This document shows, in pieces, positions 22,923 to 32,900 of a stretch of DNA of 33,291 nt. Position numbers and translations under genes: made by a program. Below the pieces are notes generated by a model. It made no database searches and was not told the origin of the DNA. It worked only from the letters and a program-made list of their open reading frames with translations. Every line of letters begins with the position of its first letter. The first letter of the stretch is position 1. This DNA comes from a virus. The stretch is taken from positions 1 through 33,291 of IMG/VR virus record IMGVR_UViG_3300027839_000041, one strand, 5' to 3'.

Positions 22923-24478
22923 TATTCAAATTCAAAATTTATTTCAATTGATACAGGTCTAATTATTTCAAAGAACTTTGTAGTCACAGTCTCTCCAGAG
23001 TTGGTTGCAACATCTGTTTGGAAATTGAAATCAATACTAGCAATTTCTTTAATATCAGAAAGTTCTTTAAGCAAATCTACTGATCTGAGTGTTTTTTCAT
23101 AATCCCAATTAGGTAGTAAGAAAAATCCGACAGTTTTTCTGTCTACTCTTTCTCTGTATTCATCTTCAAATTTTCTGTAGAATTTATCCATAGTGACATC
23201 GATAGTCACATCTACTTCTACAACAACTCCATCTCGAATACAAACTTTGTCTGTAATCATTTTTTTGGCATCTATTGATTCTTGTAGTTCAATTTTTAAT
23301 TCGTTGTTTGTTTCTGCTAAACCATCATCTCCGTCTGCCCCAAGAATGTATAAATCTACAACATTGGCGGCACATCCATAGTTTCTTAGTATTGCTTTTG
23401 ACTTACCAATTTTTCCATTGAACTCTGTAGAGAATTGATCAGTAAATGCTTCATAATCATCTCCTGCCACAACACGATTTTGAGTTCTTAACCAAGCGGG
23501 AAGATTCCTTTTGATATCTTCAATAGAGTCTCCTTCATATCCAAATTCTCCTCGTGTGAAGTTCACAAATGAAACAGGAACATTGAAATCAAAACCTGTT
23601 GCAGAAAAGTTTCTTTGTAATGCAACTGCATTAGTTACAATGTTTCCAGATACTCCTCCACCAGTTCTGTATGTGATTCTTATTTGAGACGAATCTGATG
23701 GTATTTGACCCGCTCTATTGTTTCCAAAGAGTACAAATGCGTTGTACAAGGAATCGTATTCAACACGAAATTCTTTACGAGGTTGTGAGTCTGTAAAGAA
23801 ATTAACTTGCTTCCATTCATTGCCATCTATGTTAACTCTAATTGAGTTCCAAATTACAGGGCCATCTGTAAGATTTACGAATTGATTGACACTGCCGTCT
23901 CCAGTTTCACTCTGAACTACTGTTAATCCTTCAAGTCCAATAACACTTGTGTTCAAAAAATTACCGGCTGTAATCAATATGTCTTCGCCAAAAATTGCAT
24001 TGTTGTTTTGATCAGCAGGAAATAGTTCAATTGTTTTAGGACCATCTTCTGTACTGATATCAATTAGTTGTGGTGCAGGTATTACTAAATCTGTTGCCAA
24101 GACGTTGTTTATGGATACAGACCAAAGTGATCTCGCACCAATTGGAGGTTGAGGCTTAAATCCAACTAGAATAGATAATCTAAATGCGTTGTCTATTTCA
24201 CTAACTGTGTCAATGAATATTTCATTTGCAATTTGATCCATCTTAAAGGATAAAGTGTCTGCAATAAACGCCCAATTTTCAATTAACATAATTGCTAAAT
24301 CAGACTCTACGAAGTCACCAAAATCATTTTCAAATTTTTCTTGAATGAAATCAAGCAAACGAGATTTCATTGACCAAAAATCTTGATTAGTGTAATTAAG
24401 ATTGTTCAAGTTTGGAGTCTTAATTAAATTTGATTTATCAAATGGTGTAATGTCAAAAGGACAATTCTGAAATGCCAT
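22922..24478 (-). CDS. Baseplate wedge protein, baseplate J/gp6 type
   Basis: Encodes 518 aa. The helical N-terminus (FGDFVESDLAIMLIENWAFI and ALSFKM-like helix), the beta central part (GARSLWSVSINNV, FVLFGNNRAGQIP) and the C-terminal RVVAGDDYEAF followed by IKEIASIDF match the layout of gp6/gpJ proteins, which form the inner ring of the baseplate. FGNNRxGxIP followed by ITYRTGGGVSGNI is the strongest marker of the family. It sits next to gp25 as in most contractile phages. Confidence 0.85.
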   Translation of the reverse strand: MAFQNCPFDITPFDKSNLIKTPNLNNLNYTNQDFWSMKSRLLDFIQEKFENDFGDFVESDLAIMLIENWAFIADTLSFKMDQIANEIFIDTVSEIDNAFRLSILVGFKPQPPIGARSLWSVSINNVLATDLVIPAPQLIDISTEDGPKTIELFPADQNNNAIFGEDILITAGNFLNTSVIGLEGLTVVQSETGDGSVNQFVNLTDGPVIWNSIRVNIDGNEWKQVNFFTDSQPRKEFRVEYDSLYNAFVLFGNNRAGQIPSDSSQIRITYRTGGGVSGNIVTNAVALQRNFSATGFDFNVPVSFVNFTRGEFGYEGDSIEDIKRNLPAWLRTQNRVVAGDDYEAFTDQFSTEFNGKIGKSKAILRNYGCAANVVDLYILGADGDDGLAETNNELKIELQESIDAKKMITDKVCIRDGVVVEVDVTIDVTMDKFYRKFEDEYRERVDRKTVGFFLLPNWDYEKTLRSVDLLKELSDIKEIASIDFNFQTDVATNSGETVTTKFFEIIRPVSIEINFEFE

Positions 24479-24486
24479 CTAATCTC

Positions 24487-24906
24487 CTATGCAATTGGAA
24501 GTTGTAATGTTAAAGCTTCTAATTCGGTTATATTCTCTGGATCGAAAAATTCTATCTTAATTGACAATATATGTTCTAAATCATCTTTTGGATCATCAGG
24601 ATGTAAATCCTCTGTATCTATGCTGTTTGACACTTGTATGTTTTCTAATACTATTCTTGGTTCCCAATCTGATATAGCTTTTGATATCATATTTCTGGCT
24701 TTGTTTTTTAAGTCAAAGTCGTTTGGGTCAAAGAACAACTCTCTTAAAGGAGTCCCAAATGTTGGTAACATCACCCTCTCTCCGGGATTTGTAAGCAAAA
24801 GTTGTAATAAATCAGCTTTTATCTGATCTACTCCCTTCTTTTGAGCAAGTAATCCCCGATTTGTTTTAACTAATGGGTACTGTAATCCTAAAAATTTGTT
24901 TTCCAT
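24487..24906 (-). CDS. Baseplate wedge protein gp25-like
   Basis: Encodes 139 aa, the usual length of T4 gp25/P2 gpW. It shows the family signature: NPGERVMLPTFGTPLRELFF (about 41-60), preceded by an IKADLLQLLLT helix and followed by an acidic C-terminal strand region. The protein clamps the sheath-initiating end of the wedge with gp6. Its position between the spike and gp6 genes is canonical. Confidence 0.9.
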   Translation of the reverse strand: MENKFLGLQYPLVKTNRGLLAQKKGVDQIKADLLQLLLTNPGERVMLPTFGTPLRELFFDPNDFDLKNKARNMISKAISDWEPRIVLENIQVSNSIDTEDLHPDDPKDDLEHILSIKIEFFDPENITELEALTLQLPIA

Positions 24907-24914
24907 GATTCTCC

Positions 24915-27356
24915 TTAAATTTGAGGAACTCCTCCACCGGGTGGATCAATTTCGCCAATTGTTCCTCCAGTGTTTGGATCAACATTGTTTCCTTCAGGCT
25001 GTTCCATAGCGTGTCCCGGAGGTGCTTGAGCTTCTGGTGGTAGTGTTGTTGATCCTCCTTCGTCTTCTACACAACCTTTGCCCTCACATTTTGCCATAGC
25101 CGCAGAGTAAGCAGCACAATCGCCGCCACAAGGAACTTGACATGGATGATAGGCTGAAGCAAACACACGTTCGCTCATAGCTTTTTCAGTCCAGTGTAAT
25201 ATCCCAGTTAATGGACAAAATACAGGACAACGAGCCACGATGACGTTGTAAAGACAAGGCCCACAACACTTCTTCCCCGGAGGTGGAGGACAATCACGTC
25301 CAGCCATAAGGAGAATTTGTTTTTCTGCGAAAAATATATGTAGTTCTCCACTGTAGCGAAAATGAATATCTTCCGTAGCTGTAATGAATTTCTTAGATAC
25401 ATAAGTGAATTTATCTGAAGGATTACATTCTAGGTCTCCAACAATAACAATATCCATATCATGTGTTTGTCTAATTGAGTGGCCACCAGCACGTAGGAAC
25501 ACGATTCCCGGCTCTCCTTTAGGTCTTCCTTGGAATCTTAGGATGTGAGGCCCTCTACAAGCCTTGCAGTCATCACAAGCATTACACTTCTCATCTGTTT
25601 GAGGATCAACGCACTGAGGATGCAAAATTTGTATCCACTGACTTTGAGTTTCTTCTTGTGAGAAATCATCGTTGAATCTCATCTCTAATCCATATCCAGA
25701 TCGGATTTGAACGTAAGCCTTTGCTGCTTTGGCTTGCGGTATTCCACCTTCGCAACGACAAGGGCCACATTGAAGATTCAATTCATCAACCATATTGATT
25801 TGATGGTTGCTTGTACTTTGCATCCATATGCCACGCTTTTCTCCAGCACAATCTGGAGGGCATCTTTGGCAACCATCATCACTGGAATGAGTTCTGACAG
25901 TGTGATCGTTCATCTCAATCTTGTTGCCATTACCAGTTTTGAGCTTAATGAAGTTTTGGATTCCTCTAACTTTTGAAGGCTCTTCAACATCTGTCATTGC
26001 AAATGAATGACCTGTTGCTGACTTTTGCCAAAACATTCCAAGGTACTTGTCGTTACAGCCAAAATCAAATGGTTTAGTTGATCTTTGCCATTCTGGTTTT
26101 CCTCGTGGCTCTTCTACTGAGTCATCCATGACCATTGTGTGGCCACTGATGGACAGAAATTGAATTCCCGTTTGTGGCAAAGTGCATTTATTGTTCTGAG
26201 GAGTTCCGGGACCGGTGTATGCTCTGCATTCATTCCAGTGTTTATAGCTTTTGTTTTTGCCACCTTGTGACCCTGTGTATTTTGTTCCATCTGGAATAAC
26301 TCCTGCAAACTCTGCTCCACATCCTTCTTTTCCGGGAGTTCTTGAATGTCCCCCAAGAATCTTAGAACATTGAGTAGGGTCGTCGCCTTCACAATTTGGC
26401 TCACATTGAGAAGCACCTTCTTTTGGCTTACCATGAATATCTGTAAAATATGGTTTGTCTCCATCATGATCAGAACAGGGATTTATACTACTAGAACTTG
26501 ATCCACCAGTTTCTCCTGCTGGACAAAGAGGATTGGTCCATTGACCACCATAATGAAGATGGTCGTCCTTGAAGATCATCCAGTTGCCGCAACCTGATTG
26601 AAGCTCCAATCTTTTCCAGCGACGGTTGCATTTGGCATTGCCGTCCACCATTTTAAGCATATGCTTTTCTGGTGTTTTGAAACCATAGATGTGAGGATAA
26701 GTTATGTTTCTTTGTTCTTCGGTGTCTTCAATGAATTGCTTACTATCATCTATATCCAGACCGTTATAATTTTCTGTATTCCAAGGTGGAAGGACTTGAT
26801 GACCGTCATTCGGGTTACTGCCCGGTCCATGAAAATATCCATTTCTATCTCCCGCAGATACATCTTGAAATTCTTTTGTTGGACCTATAAGATCCTCGCC
26901 GCCCGGACCTCTATCCCTGTGCCATGTTGTTCCAAGATAAAAAGGAGCTTCTCTATTTCCCCCCTCGAACATTATCAACAAAGTAGATCCAGCAGGAGGC
27001 ACCCAGTTTAATCCACAATCGTCAAATCCTCCCATAGAAGAACAAGGTCGAGCAAAAGGAAGTCCGAGCAAAGGAGTTTTTGGATCATGTAAATATGGAG
27101 AATAATATCTAACACGATTTTCTTTCCAAGGGTCAATTGTGGCGACACAAATTGCTCTTGTAAGATGATTCAATGTTGATGCTTGTTTGTGCTTTTTCCA
27201 TTTTCTTCTACTAGAAATTCTTGTTGCTGCACCAATGTTTCCTACAGATTTTTCTAAAGACCCAATTCGATCATAAAGTTGCTTGATGATTTCTACATAA
27301 TCAAGGTCTTCTCCATATCCAGAAAATTGTCCTGTTCCTTGTGTTTGTTTAGCCAT
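24915..27356 (-). CDS. Central baseplate spike, gp5/VgrG-like, cysteine-rich
   Basis: Encodes 813 aa. An N-terminal helix is followed by an OB-fold region (about 55-150: NHLTRAICVATIDPWKENRV, VPPAGSTLLIMFEGGNREAP), as in gp5, gpV and VgrG spikes. Downstream come repeated strand units with G-H/N-x-(I/F/M)-x-M-x-D (SISGHTMVMDDS, SATGHSFAMTD, GNGNKIEMND, STSNHQINMVDE), probably the spike stalk. The chain has 37 cysteines, concentrated after residue 240 and in CNACDDCKACRG and DCPPPPGKKCCGPC; that is rare for a spike. The C-terminus is Pro/Gly-rich. No lysozyme domain is recognisable. The hub gene follows next on the 5' side. Confidence 0.8.
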   Translation of the reverse strand: MAKQTQGTGQFSGYGEDLDYVEIIKQLYDRIGSLEKSVGNIGAATRISSRRKWKKHKQASTLNHLTRAICVATIDPWKENRVRYYSPYLHDPKTPLLGLPFARPCSSMGGFDDCGLNWVPPAGSTLLIMFEGGNREAPFYLGTTWHRDRGPGGEDLIGPTKEFQDVSAGDRNGYFHGPGSNPNDGHQVLPPWNTENYNGLDIDDSKQFIEDTEEQRNITYPHIYGFKTPEKHMLKMVDGNAKCNRRWKRLELQSGCGNWMIFKDDHLHYGGQWTNPLCPAGETGGSSSSSINPCSDHDGDKPYFTDIHGKPKEGASQCEPNCEGDDPTQCSKILGGHSRTPGKEGCGAEFAGVIPDGTKYTGSQGGKNKSYKHWNECRAYTGPGTPQNNKCTLPQTGIQFLSISGHTMVMDDSVEEPRGKPEWQRSTKPFDFGCNDKYLGMFWQKSATGHSFAMTDVEEPSKVRGIQNFIKLKTGNGNKIEMNDHTVRTHSSDDGCQRCPPDCAGEKRGIWMQSTSNHQINMVDELNLQCGPCRCEGGIPQAKAAKAYVQIRSGYGLEMRFNDDFSQEETQSQWIQILHPQCVDPQTDEKCNACDDCKACRGPHILRFQGRPKGEPGIVFLRAGGHSIRQTHDMDIVIVGDLECNPSDKFTYVSKKFITATEDIHFRYSGELHIFFAEKQILLMAGRDCPPPPGKKCCGPCLYNVIVARCPVFCPLTGILHWTEKAMSERVFASAYHPCQVPCGGDCAAYSAAMAKCEGKGCVEDEGGSTTLPPEAQAPPGHAMEQPEGNNVDPNTGGTIGEIDPPGGGVPQI

Positions 27357-27369
27357 TTTTTATCCTTAA

Positions 27370-29058
27370 TTATGAACAATTAGCAGGAGTCCATCCATTT
27401 GACCATGTTCCACCTATTGGTGCCCATAAACCTGCATGTTGATCAGTGTCTCCATTCATTGATCCCGGTGCTGCCAAAGTAAGAGAAAAATGAGTTGTGT
27501 ATTTTCCTAATTCAATTTTGTGAGTTACATGTTTTACCATCCATCCCGGATTTGATAAAATGTTGTTACATGAATTTCCAGCAGTTATATTCCAATCCTT
27601 GTTTCCACTTTTTTCTGTATTTATATGAAACGGATTTATGACTGTGATTGCCAAAAATCTACTTTGAGTTTGTATTGGATTTAAGGTTGGGTCTCCAACA
27701 ACTACCAACTCTGCGGCAATTGCTCCAAAGTTTAATCTATAAGCGTTGATTGCTTTGTTGACTCCTTTTTGTCCTTGGTTTACGCTGTCAGCGGCGAATT
27801 GATTTAGAAGAACTTCATTGTCTGTAATGTTCATTGGATGACCTGTTCCTTTTTGAACTGGTCTTAACAATTTAACACAAGGTCTTCTTCCGGGCGACTT
27901 TCCCCCTTCTTCAACTCCCTTAAATGAGTTAGTTTGCTGGTTTCCCATTGATCCACCAGAAGATTGCAATAAAGCAAAATTCCATTTTATCTTAGGGCTA
28001 AATTCCAACACAGGACTGGCATCTCCACCATTAACAATATAGTGGCCTATGTTCTTAGACAAAAAGAAATTTGTATCTTTATCAACACATTCTGGATTTG
28101 TGTCTTCTAAAAATATTACTTCTCCTCCCTCTACATTTGGGTTATACCATGGACGCCAACCCAAATCCTTGTCTGTTGGCCAACTTTTTAACCAACTCAT
28201 TACTGCTGTCATTTTATCTTTACTATTTGGAGGGAATTTGTCTTTTGGTCCTCTGCCCACATCATCCTTGCCTTCATCTCCACATCTTTGTTTGAATCCA
28301 CAATCTTGTAATCTTGATCCATTCTTAGCCCCAACCACTCTGGCAAATCTAACTTTTGCAACATTTGGTTTAACATCTTTTGTTAGAAGCTTTTCAATTG
28401 CATCCATTAAACATAGTGGTTGATCGTCAGTTCCCTGTACTGCTTCTACATAACCTTCAGTCATAAATGTAGCCAAGCCTGCAAATTCAAGTTGTGCGAT
28501 AAACTTTCCTTCGGCATAATTTGTATCTATTCCTAAAATGTATCCATGATAACATTCAGATGCGGCTGTGGGATATGAATTTGGACATCCTGATTTAACC
28601 CAACCAAACTGAATTTTTACTTTTGGATTGGTTGAAGCGCCATTAAGACATTGAAAGTCAGTGATTAAGTTTTCTGCAAACCTTACAAAGTTTCCACCTT
28701 CTATATCATGTATGGTAATGTTTCCTTTCATTCCATCTGTCCAACCTATTTCAAAGGTTTGAATTACGGCTGTGTTTGGAGGAAGAGTTCCCGGAGATGA
28801 CTGATTGGATACTGATATCTTATTTCCAATTCTACCTTTTCTGCTAAATTCAATTAAAACCCATGGAGCGAGAGTGTTTCCAGATTCTACCCCTTTTGTA
28901 GTAAAGCCCATGTTCTCTGGAACTCTAGGACATCCTACTAACGGTTTCTGATATTTTTGTGATGTTGATCCGCCACATGGAGCTTCTTTGCTTTGGAAAA
29001 ACAATCCTGTTTGGGACGGATGCGTAGGAGGAGTAGAAGGAGGCGTAGGTGTTGCCAT
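27370..29058 (-). CDS. Baseplate hub protein (gp27/gpD-like, tentative)
   Basis: Encodes 562 aa between the gp53-like protein and the spike, the usual position of the hub. It has a Pro-rich start (TPTPPSTPPTHPSQT), a beta-rich middle (GWTDGMKGNITIHDIEGGNF, KVKIQFGWV) and ELGKYTTHFSLTLAA near the end. These fit a gpD/gp27-type torus on which the spike sits, though similarity is at the level of arrangement. It has several cysteines, like the spike, and the two may be jointly adapted. The ATG overlaps the upstream stop (TAATG). Confidence 0.65.
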   Translation of the reverse strand: MATPTPPSTPPTHPSQTGLFFQSKEAPCGGSTSQKYQKPLVGCPRVPENMGFTTKGVESGNTLAPWVLIEFSRKGRIGNKISVSNQSSPGTLPPNTAVIQTFEIGWTDGMKGNITIHDIEGGNFVRFAENLITDFQCLNGASTNPKVKIQFGWVKSGCPNSYPTAASECYHGYILGIDTNYAEGKFIAQLEFAGLATFMTEGYVEAVQGTDDQPLCLMDAIEKLLTKDVKPNVAKVRFARVVGAKNGSRLQDCGFKQRCGDEGKDDVGRGPKDKFPPNSKDKMTAVMSWLKSWPTDKDLGWRPWYNPNVEGGEVIFLEDTNPECVDKDTNFFLSKNIGHYIVNGGDASPVLEFSPKIKWNFALLQSSGGSMGNQQTNSFKGVEEGGKSPGRRPCVKLLRPVQKGTGHPMNITDNEVLLNQFAADSVNQGQKGVNKAINAYRLNFGAIAAELVVVGDPTLNPIQTQSRFLAITVINPFHINTEKSGNKDWNITAGNSCNNILSNPGWMVKHVTHKIELGKYTTHFSLTLAAPGSMNGDTDQHAGLWAPIGGTWSNGWTPANCS

Positions 29059-29390
29059 TATAACCTCGCTTCGATGTCTGGAAGAATAATTGTTTTACCT
29101 GTTTTGAATTGAAATACATCTTTCATTTTGTTTGCTTCAAGTATTCTCCACCAACTATCAGGAAAACCATAAAAATCAAAAGATACTAAGTCTGGTCTGT
29201 ATTCAACTCCTTTTGTTATTACCATGATTTGTTCGTTACCTGTTCTTTCATATGGAATTCTAATGTAAAGATCATATGTGATAAATCTTTGCTCTCCATA
29301 GTAAATTACATTTTGGTTTCTGAGATATCTGCTATTTGCAACAGCTACAGAATTTGTTGGGATTCCACTAGGTTCTATTTTTTGAGTCAT
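29058..29390 (-). CDS. Baseplate wedge gp53/LysM-like protein
   Basis: Encodes 110 aa. It contains RPDLVSFDFYGFPDSWWRIL, then NKMKDVFQFKTGKTIILPD: the WWxI-x-x-x-N and GxxIxxP pattern of T4 gp53 and of the P2 gpX/LysM-like tail proteins that sit next to the hub. Function: wedge closure and hub attachment. The next gene overlaps by TAATG. Confidence 0.75.
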   Translation of the reverse strand: MTQKIEPSGIPTNSVAVANSRYLRNQNVIYYGEQRFITYDLYIRIPYERTGNEQIMVITKGVEYRPDLVSFDFYGFPDSWWRILEANKMKDVFQFKTGKTIILPDIEARL

Positions 29391-29392
29391 GA

Positions 29393-29983
29393 TTACCTTC
29401 CTGTTCTGTATATTCTATTTGCCCAAGGTAAATCTTCAGATGAATACACAGTAAGCCATGATGTTTCTAAATCGAATCTGTAAGGAGTAATTGTCTCTGC
29501 ATCAAATGCTACTTCTGTTGGAAATTTAACACTGTAAGATTGCAATATCACACAAAGTTCTTCTGCGTCACCTTGTTTTGCTGGATTTCCTGTAAGTAAG
29601 TTACCGCATTTGATTCTGCATACAGTTGGCGGTCTATAAGGTGCCCCTGATATTCCTTCTCTTGGATATACAGCACTCTGAACGGCTCTTAAATCTGCAA
29701 TGTTTCTATTTACATTTGCTCTTTCTACAGCAAAAAAGTGCAATTGAATATTTATTTGTCTGTCTCCAGAGTGTGAATATGTGTATAACGGAAATGCCCT
29801 TCCAATTATTGCTTCGCTGTTATAAACAGCAGACTTTGTATCTGACACATCTGGCAAGTTATCTAAGCAAATTCTATGAGTTCCTGCCGGTGCTCCTACG
29901 CAGCCAGAATTTGCTCCATTTAACGGGATGTCAATATAACAATTTGGTATTACGTTTAATGTTCCATTATTTGTAGCTTTCAT
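29393..29983 (-). CDS. Tail/baseplate protein, possibly tube-cap or initiator
   Basis: Encodes 196 aa directly after the tape measure. It is beta-rich with short cysteine-containing loops (NSGCVGAPAGTHRICLDNLP) and SEAIIGRAFPLYTYSHSGDR. The position matches tail-tube initiator or cap proteins such as T4 gp48/gp54 in related phages; sequence evidence is not enough to name it. TCTCC/GGAG-type spacing (AAGGAGAAAT) precedes the ATG. Confidence 0.55.
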   Translation of the reverse strand: MKATNNGTLNVIPNCYIDIPLNGANSGCVGAPAGTHRICLDNLPDVSDTKSAVYNSEAIIGRAFPLYTYSHSGDRQINIQLHFFAVERANVNRNIADLRAVQSAVYPREGISGAPYRPPTVCRIKCGNLLTGNPAKQGDAEELCVILQSYSVKFPTEVAFDAETITPYRFDLETSWLTVYSSEDLPWANRIYRTGR

Positions 29984-29991
29984 ATTTCTCC

Positions 29992-32900
29992 TTAACCGTA
30001 AATTCCAGTTCCTTCTGTCGTGACTGTTCCAAATTGATCATCAAAGAATGATAATCCCCAACTTGGGTCCATTTTGGACATATCGTTTATATCAAGACCA
30101 CCATGTTGAAGATGTTTTTGTTTTTTACCATTTGATTCAATTACTTCCGGTCCACTTCTTGGTCCAACTCCTCCTCCGACTTTCGAGTCAATTGAAGCGA
30201 GCAATGCAACCATCTTCTTCATATTTTCTGATTGCTCTCCTAAGAGATAAGCCCCAACTTCATCCATCCCCGGAATAATAGAGCTACCTTGTCCCAAATC
30301 CCCATATTTTCTTGCTTCAAGACCTCTTTCTAGTTGGGCTCTGTTTGTCATTAAGGTGTTGACAATTCCTTTTGTATCTTCTGTATAATCCATTCCAGTC
30401 ACATGAGCATCTCCAGTAGCATGTTCATTTCCAGTGACATTCCCTGCTGACTCTAACCAATCCATGGTTCTTGCCAAAGAGGTTTCAATTGATGATCTGC
30501 TTTGATCATCTGAAGATGAATCATGAAGCTTGCTTAGCTCATTGACAGAGTTTTGAGATGATCCTGCTGAATGAGATGATCCTGTGACTCTTGCAATGTA
30601 TTCAGCAACAGATTCTCTTTTGGCATCATGTATGTTTTCTCTATCAAAAGCACCTGTGTTCAAAGCGTTGGTTACATCTGTGGAAGAACTGCTTTTACTT
30701 TTTTCTTCAACAGAAGATTTAAGACCTTCTCCAATACCAAGTGCAGTTCCTTCTCCAGTGCTCTTATAGGTGTCAGAAAGAACTTGTGTGCCTTTCTCCC
30801 AAATTGATTTAACGAATCCTATGATTCCTTCACTTGTGGCTTCTTTACTTTGGTCTTTAGCAAATGCACCTGTATTGGTGAGGGTTGTGTTGCCTGTTGT
30901 TTTTTCCGATTTTTCTTTACTTATCATTGACTCTTTGAGTCTTTGCATTTCGGAAGCTACTGAATCATTTGTTGTTCCTGTTTTTAAGAGATGTTCTTTT
31001 TGATAAGACACGAGTGCTTTTAGCTTCTCAAGTTTCTCAAGCATTTGTGGAGATGGCTTGCCGCCGTCTTTTACAACTGAAGATGATCTTATAGACATCA
31101 TCATGGTTTTGACAGATTTATCCATTTCGGAAATCATTGCTTCTTTGCTTTGACCTTTGGCAAAAGCTCCAGTGCCAACCATTGTTACAGAACTGCTTAC
31201 AAGTCTCATGTCTTTGGCAATGGACAAAACTAAATCCATAATTCCAGAAACAAGAGATATCATTCCGCCTGCACCACCAGTGCCGCCTGCTCCTCCAACT
31301 CCAACTCCAACTCCAACTCCACCTGCGGCGGCGGCGGATGCTGAGCCTCCTATTCCCGTTCCTGCTGTGCCTCCTATACTTTCTGCAATTGCTTTAGATG
31401 TTCTTGCTACACCGAATAATACATTGGAAACTCCTGATCTAATATTTTCCATAATAGATGATCCACCGGCTACTCCTGCTACTCCTGCTCCTCCTGCTCC
31501 ACCTGCTCCTCCTGACATGTTGCGACCAGATAATGTTCTAATGTTGTCTGGATTACTGACAGCAGCCAAAGAACCTGCTCCTGTAGCACTGGCTATTGCA
31601 ACTTCTTTAGAAAGTTGATCTACAACAGAAGTTACAGCTTCTTTACCTTGCTTTTTGTCGAACGCTCCAACTCCAACTAATGTTACAGAACTTCTTATTG
31701 CTCTAATATCTTTGGCTATAGACAATACTAGGTCCATCATTACAGCCATGACTGAAATCATGTTTGAGCTTTTTGATGGTTTTCCATCATCAACTCTACG
31801 AGCCATATTTCTAGGATCATCTGATGATCCAGTTGTCATTGCTATTGGCTTGCTTCCAAAGTTATAAAAACTTTCCTTCAATCTATTAAATGAACTTTCA
31901 AGTATAGAACCTAATCCTTTGGTCCCTTCTTCTCCTGTTCCCCATTTTGTTAAGTCAGCCATAAGACTTCCGCTTTTGTTAGTTCCTTCTCCCTCTTCTG
32001 CAATGCTATTGGCAGCGGCGATAGAAGCTTTAGAAGGAGTGTGACTTCCTCCTAATGCTTCAAGTATCTTAATGAGAATTGCTTCACAGTGAGCATCATG
32101 AGTGTAAATGCTTCCCGGAGTGACCATGGCTTTGTTTGCTTGGTCTGCTGCTACCTTTGCTGGCCCATGCTCTTTCATGCTTTTTGACAAAGCTTCTGAT
32201 CCAGCTTCTTTGCCTTGTTTATTGTCGAACGCACCAACTTGTCCCAGAGTTGCATCTACAGGGCCTTTTTCTTTTTCTTTATCTGTGGAAGCGGATGATA
32301 CGGCATCTAATATTGATGTTCCGGTGTCTTTGTTTTCTACGGCAGAAGAAAGTGCTTCGGATGCTCCAAGTTCTGCTTTTTCTGCTACAGCTTTAGCGAG
32401 TGTTTTTTCTGCTACAGCTTTCTCTAATAAAGCTTTTTCTCTTTCTTTCTGGAGTCTTGCCATGTCCCCTTCCATTGTGGATAGTCGGCGTTTTCCAGAT
32501 TCAATAGATTTATTCAATGCACGAGCATGTGGGTTTACACCAAGCCAGTTGGTGGTGTTTGCTCGTTCGTTGGCGTCACTTCTAAGGTTGCTCTTAGCAC
32601 CTTTAAGTGTGATTTTCTTCCCAGCAATAAGACGGTCTATTTCTTTAAGACGTTCTGTTGGATCAGGGACACCTTTGGTGAATTTGTCAATGATTCCCGA
32701 AGTTTGTTTGCTGTAATGACTGTCGAAGCTTTTCAACCTCTCATCCATTTGATCAACTTCACGATTCGCAGCGTGAAGCACCTTGGTAACTTCCGCTCCG
32801 GCTCCAACTACCGCTCCAGCCGCCGCTCCGACAGGACCAGCCGCCGCTCCAATCAATGCACCACGAGCCGCTGCTCCCAAAGCACCAACCTGTTCATCGG

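Noticed and set aside
31157-31618. Long Pro/Ala-rich plus-strand reading frame
   Set aside because: It is antisense to the Gly-rich linkers of the tape measure; composition is the mirror of that gene and no ribosome site precedes it.
32108-32716. Long plus-strand reading frame of 202 codons
   Set aside because: Antisense to the well-supported tape-measure frame, Ser/Ala/Leu composition typical of a complement shadow.
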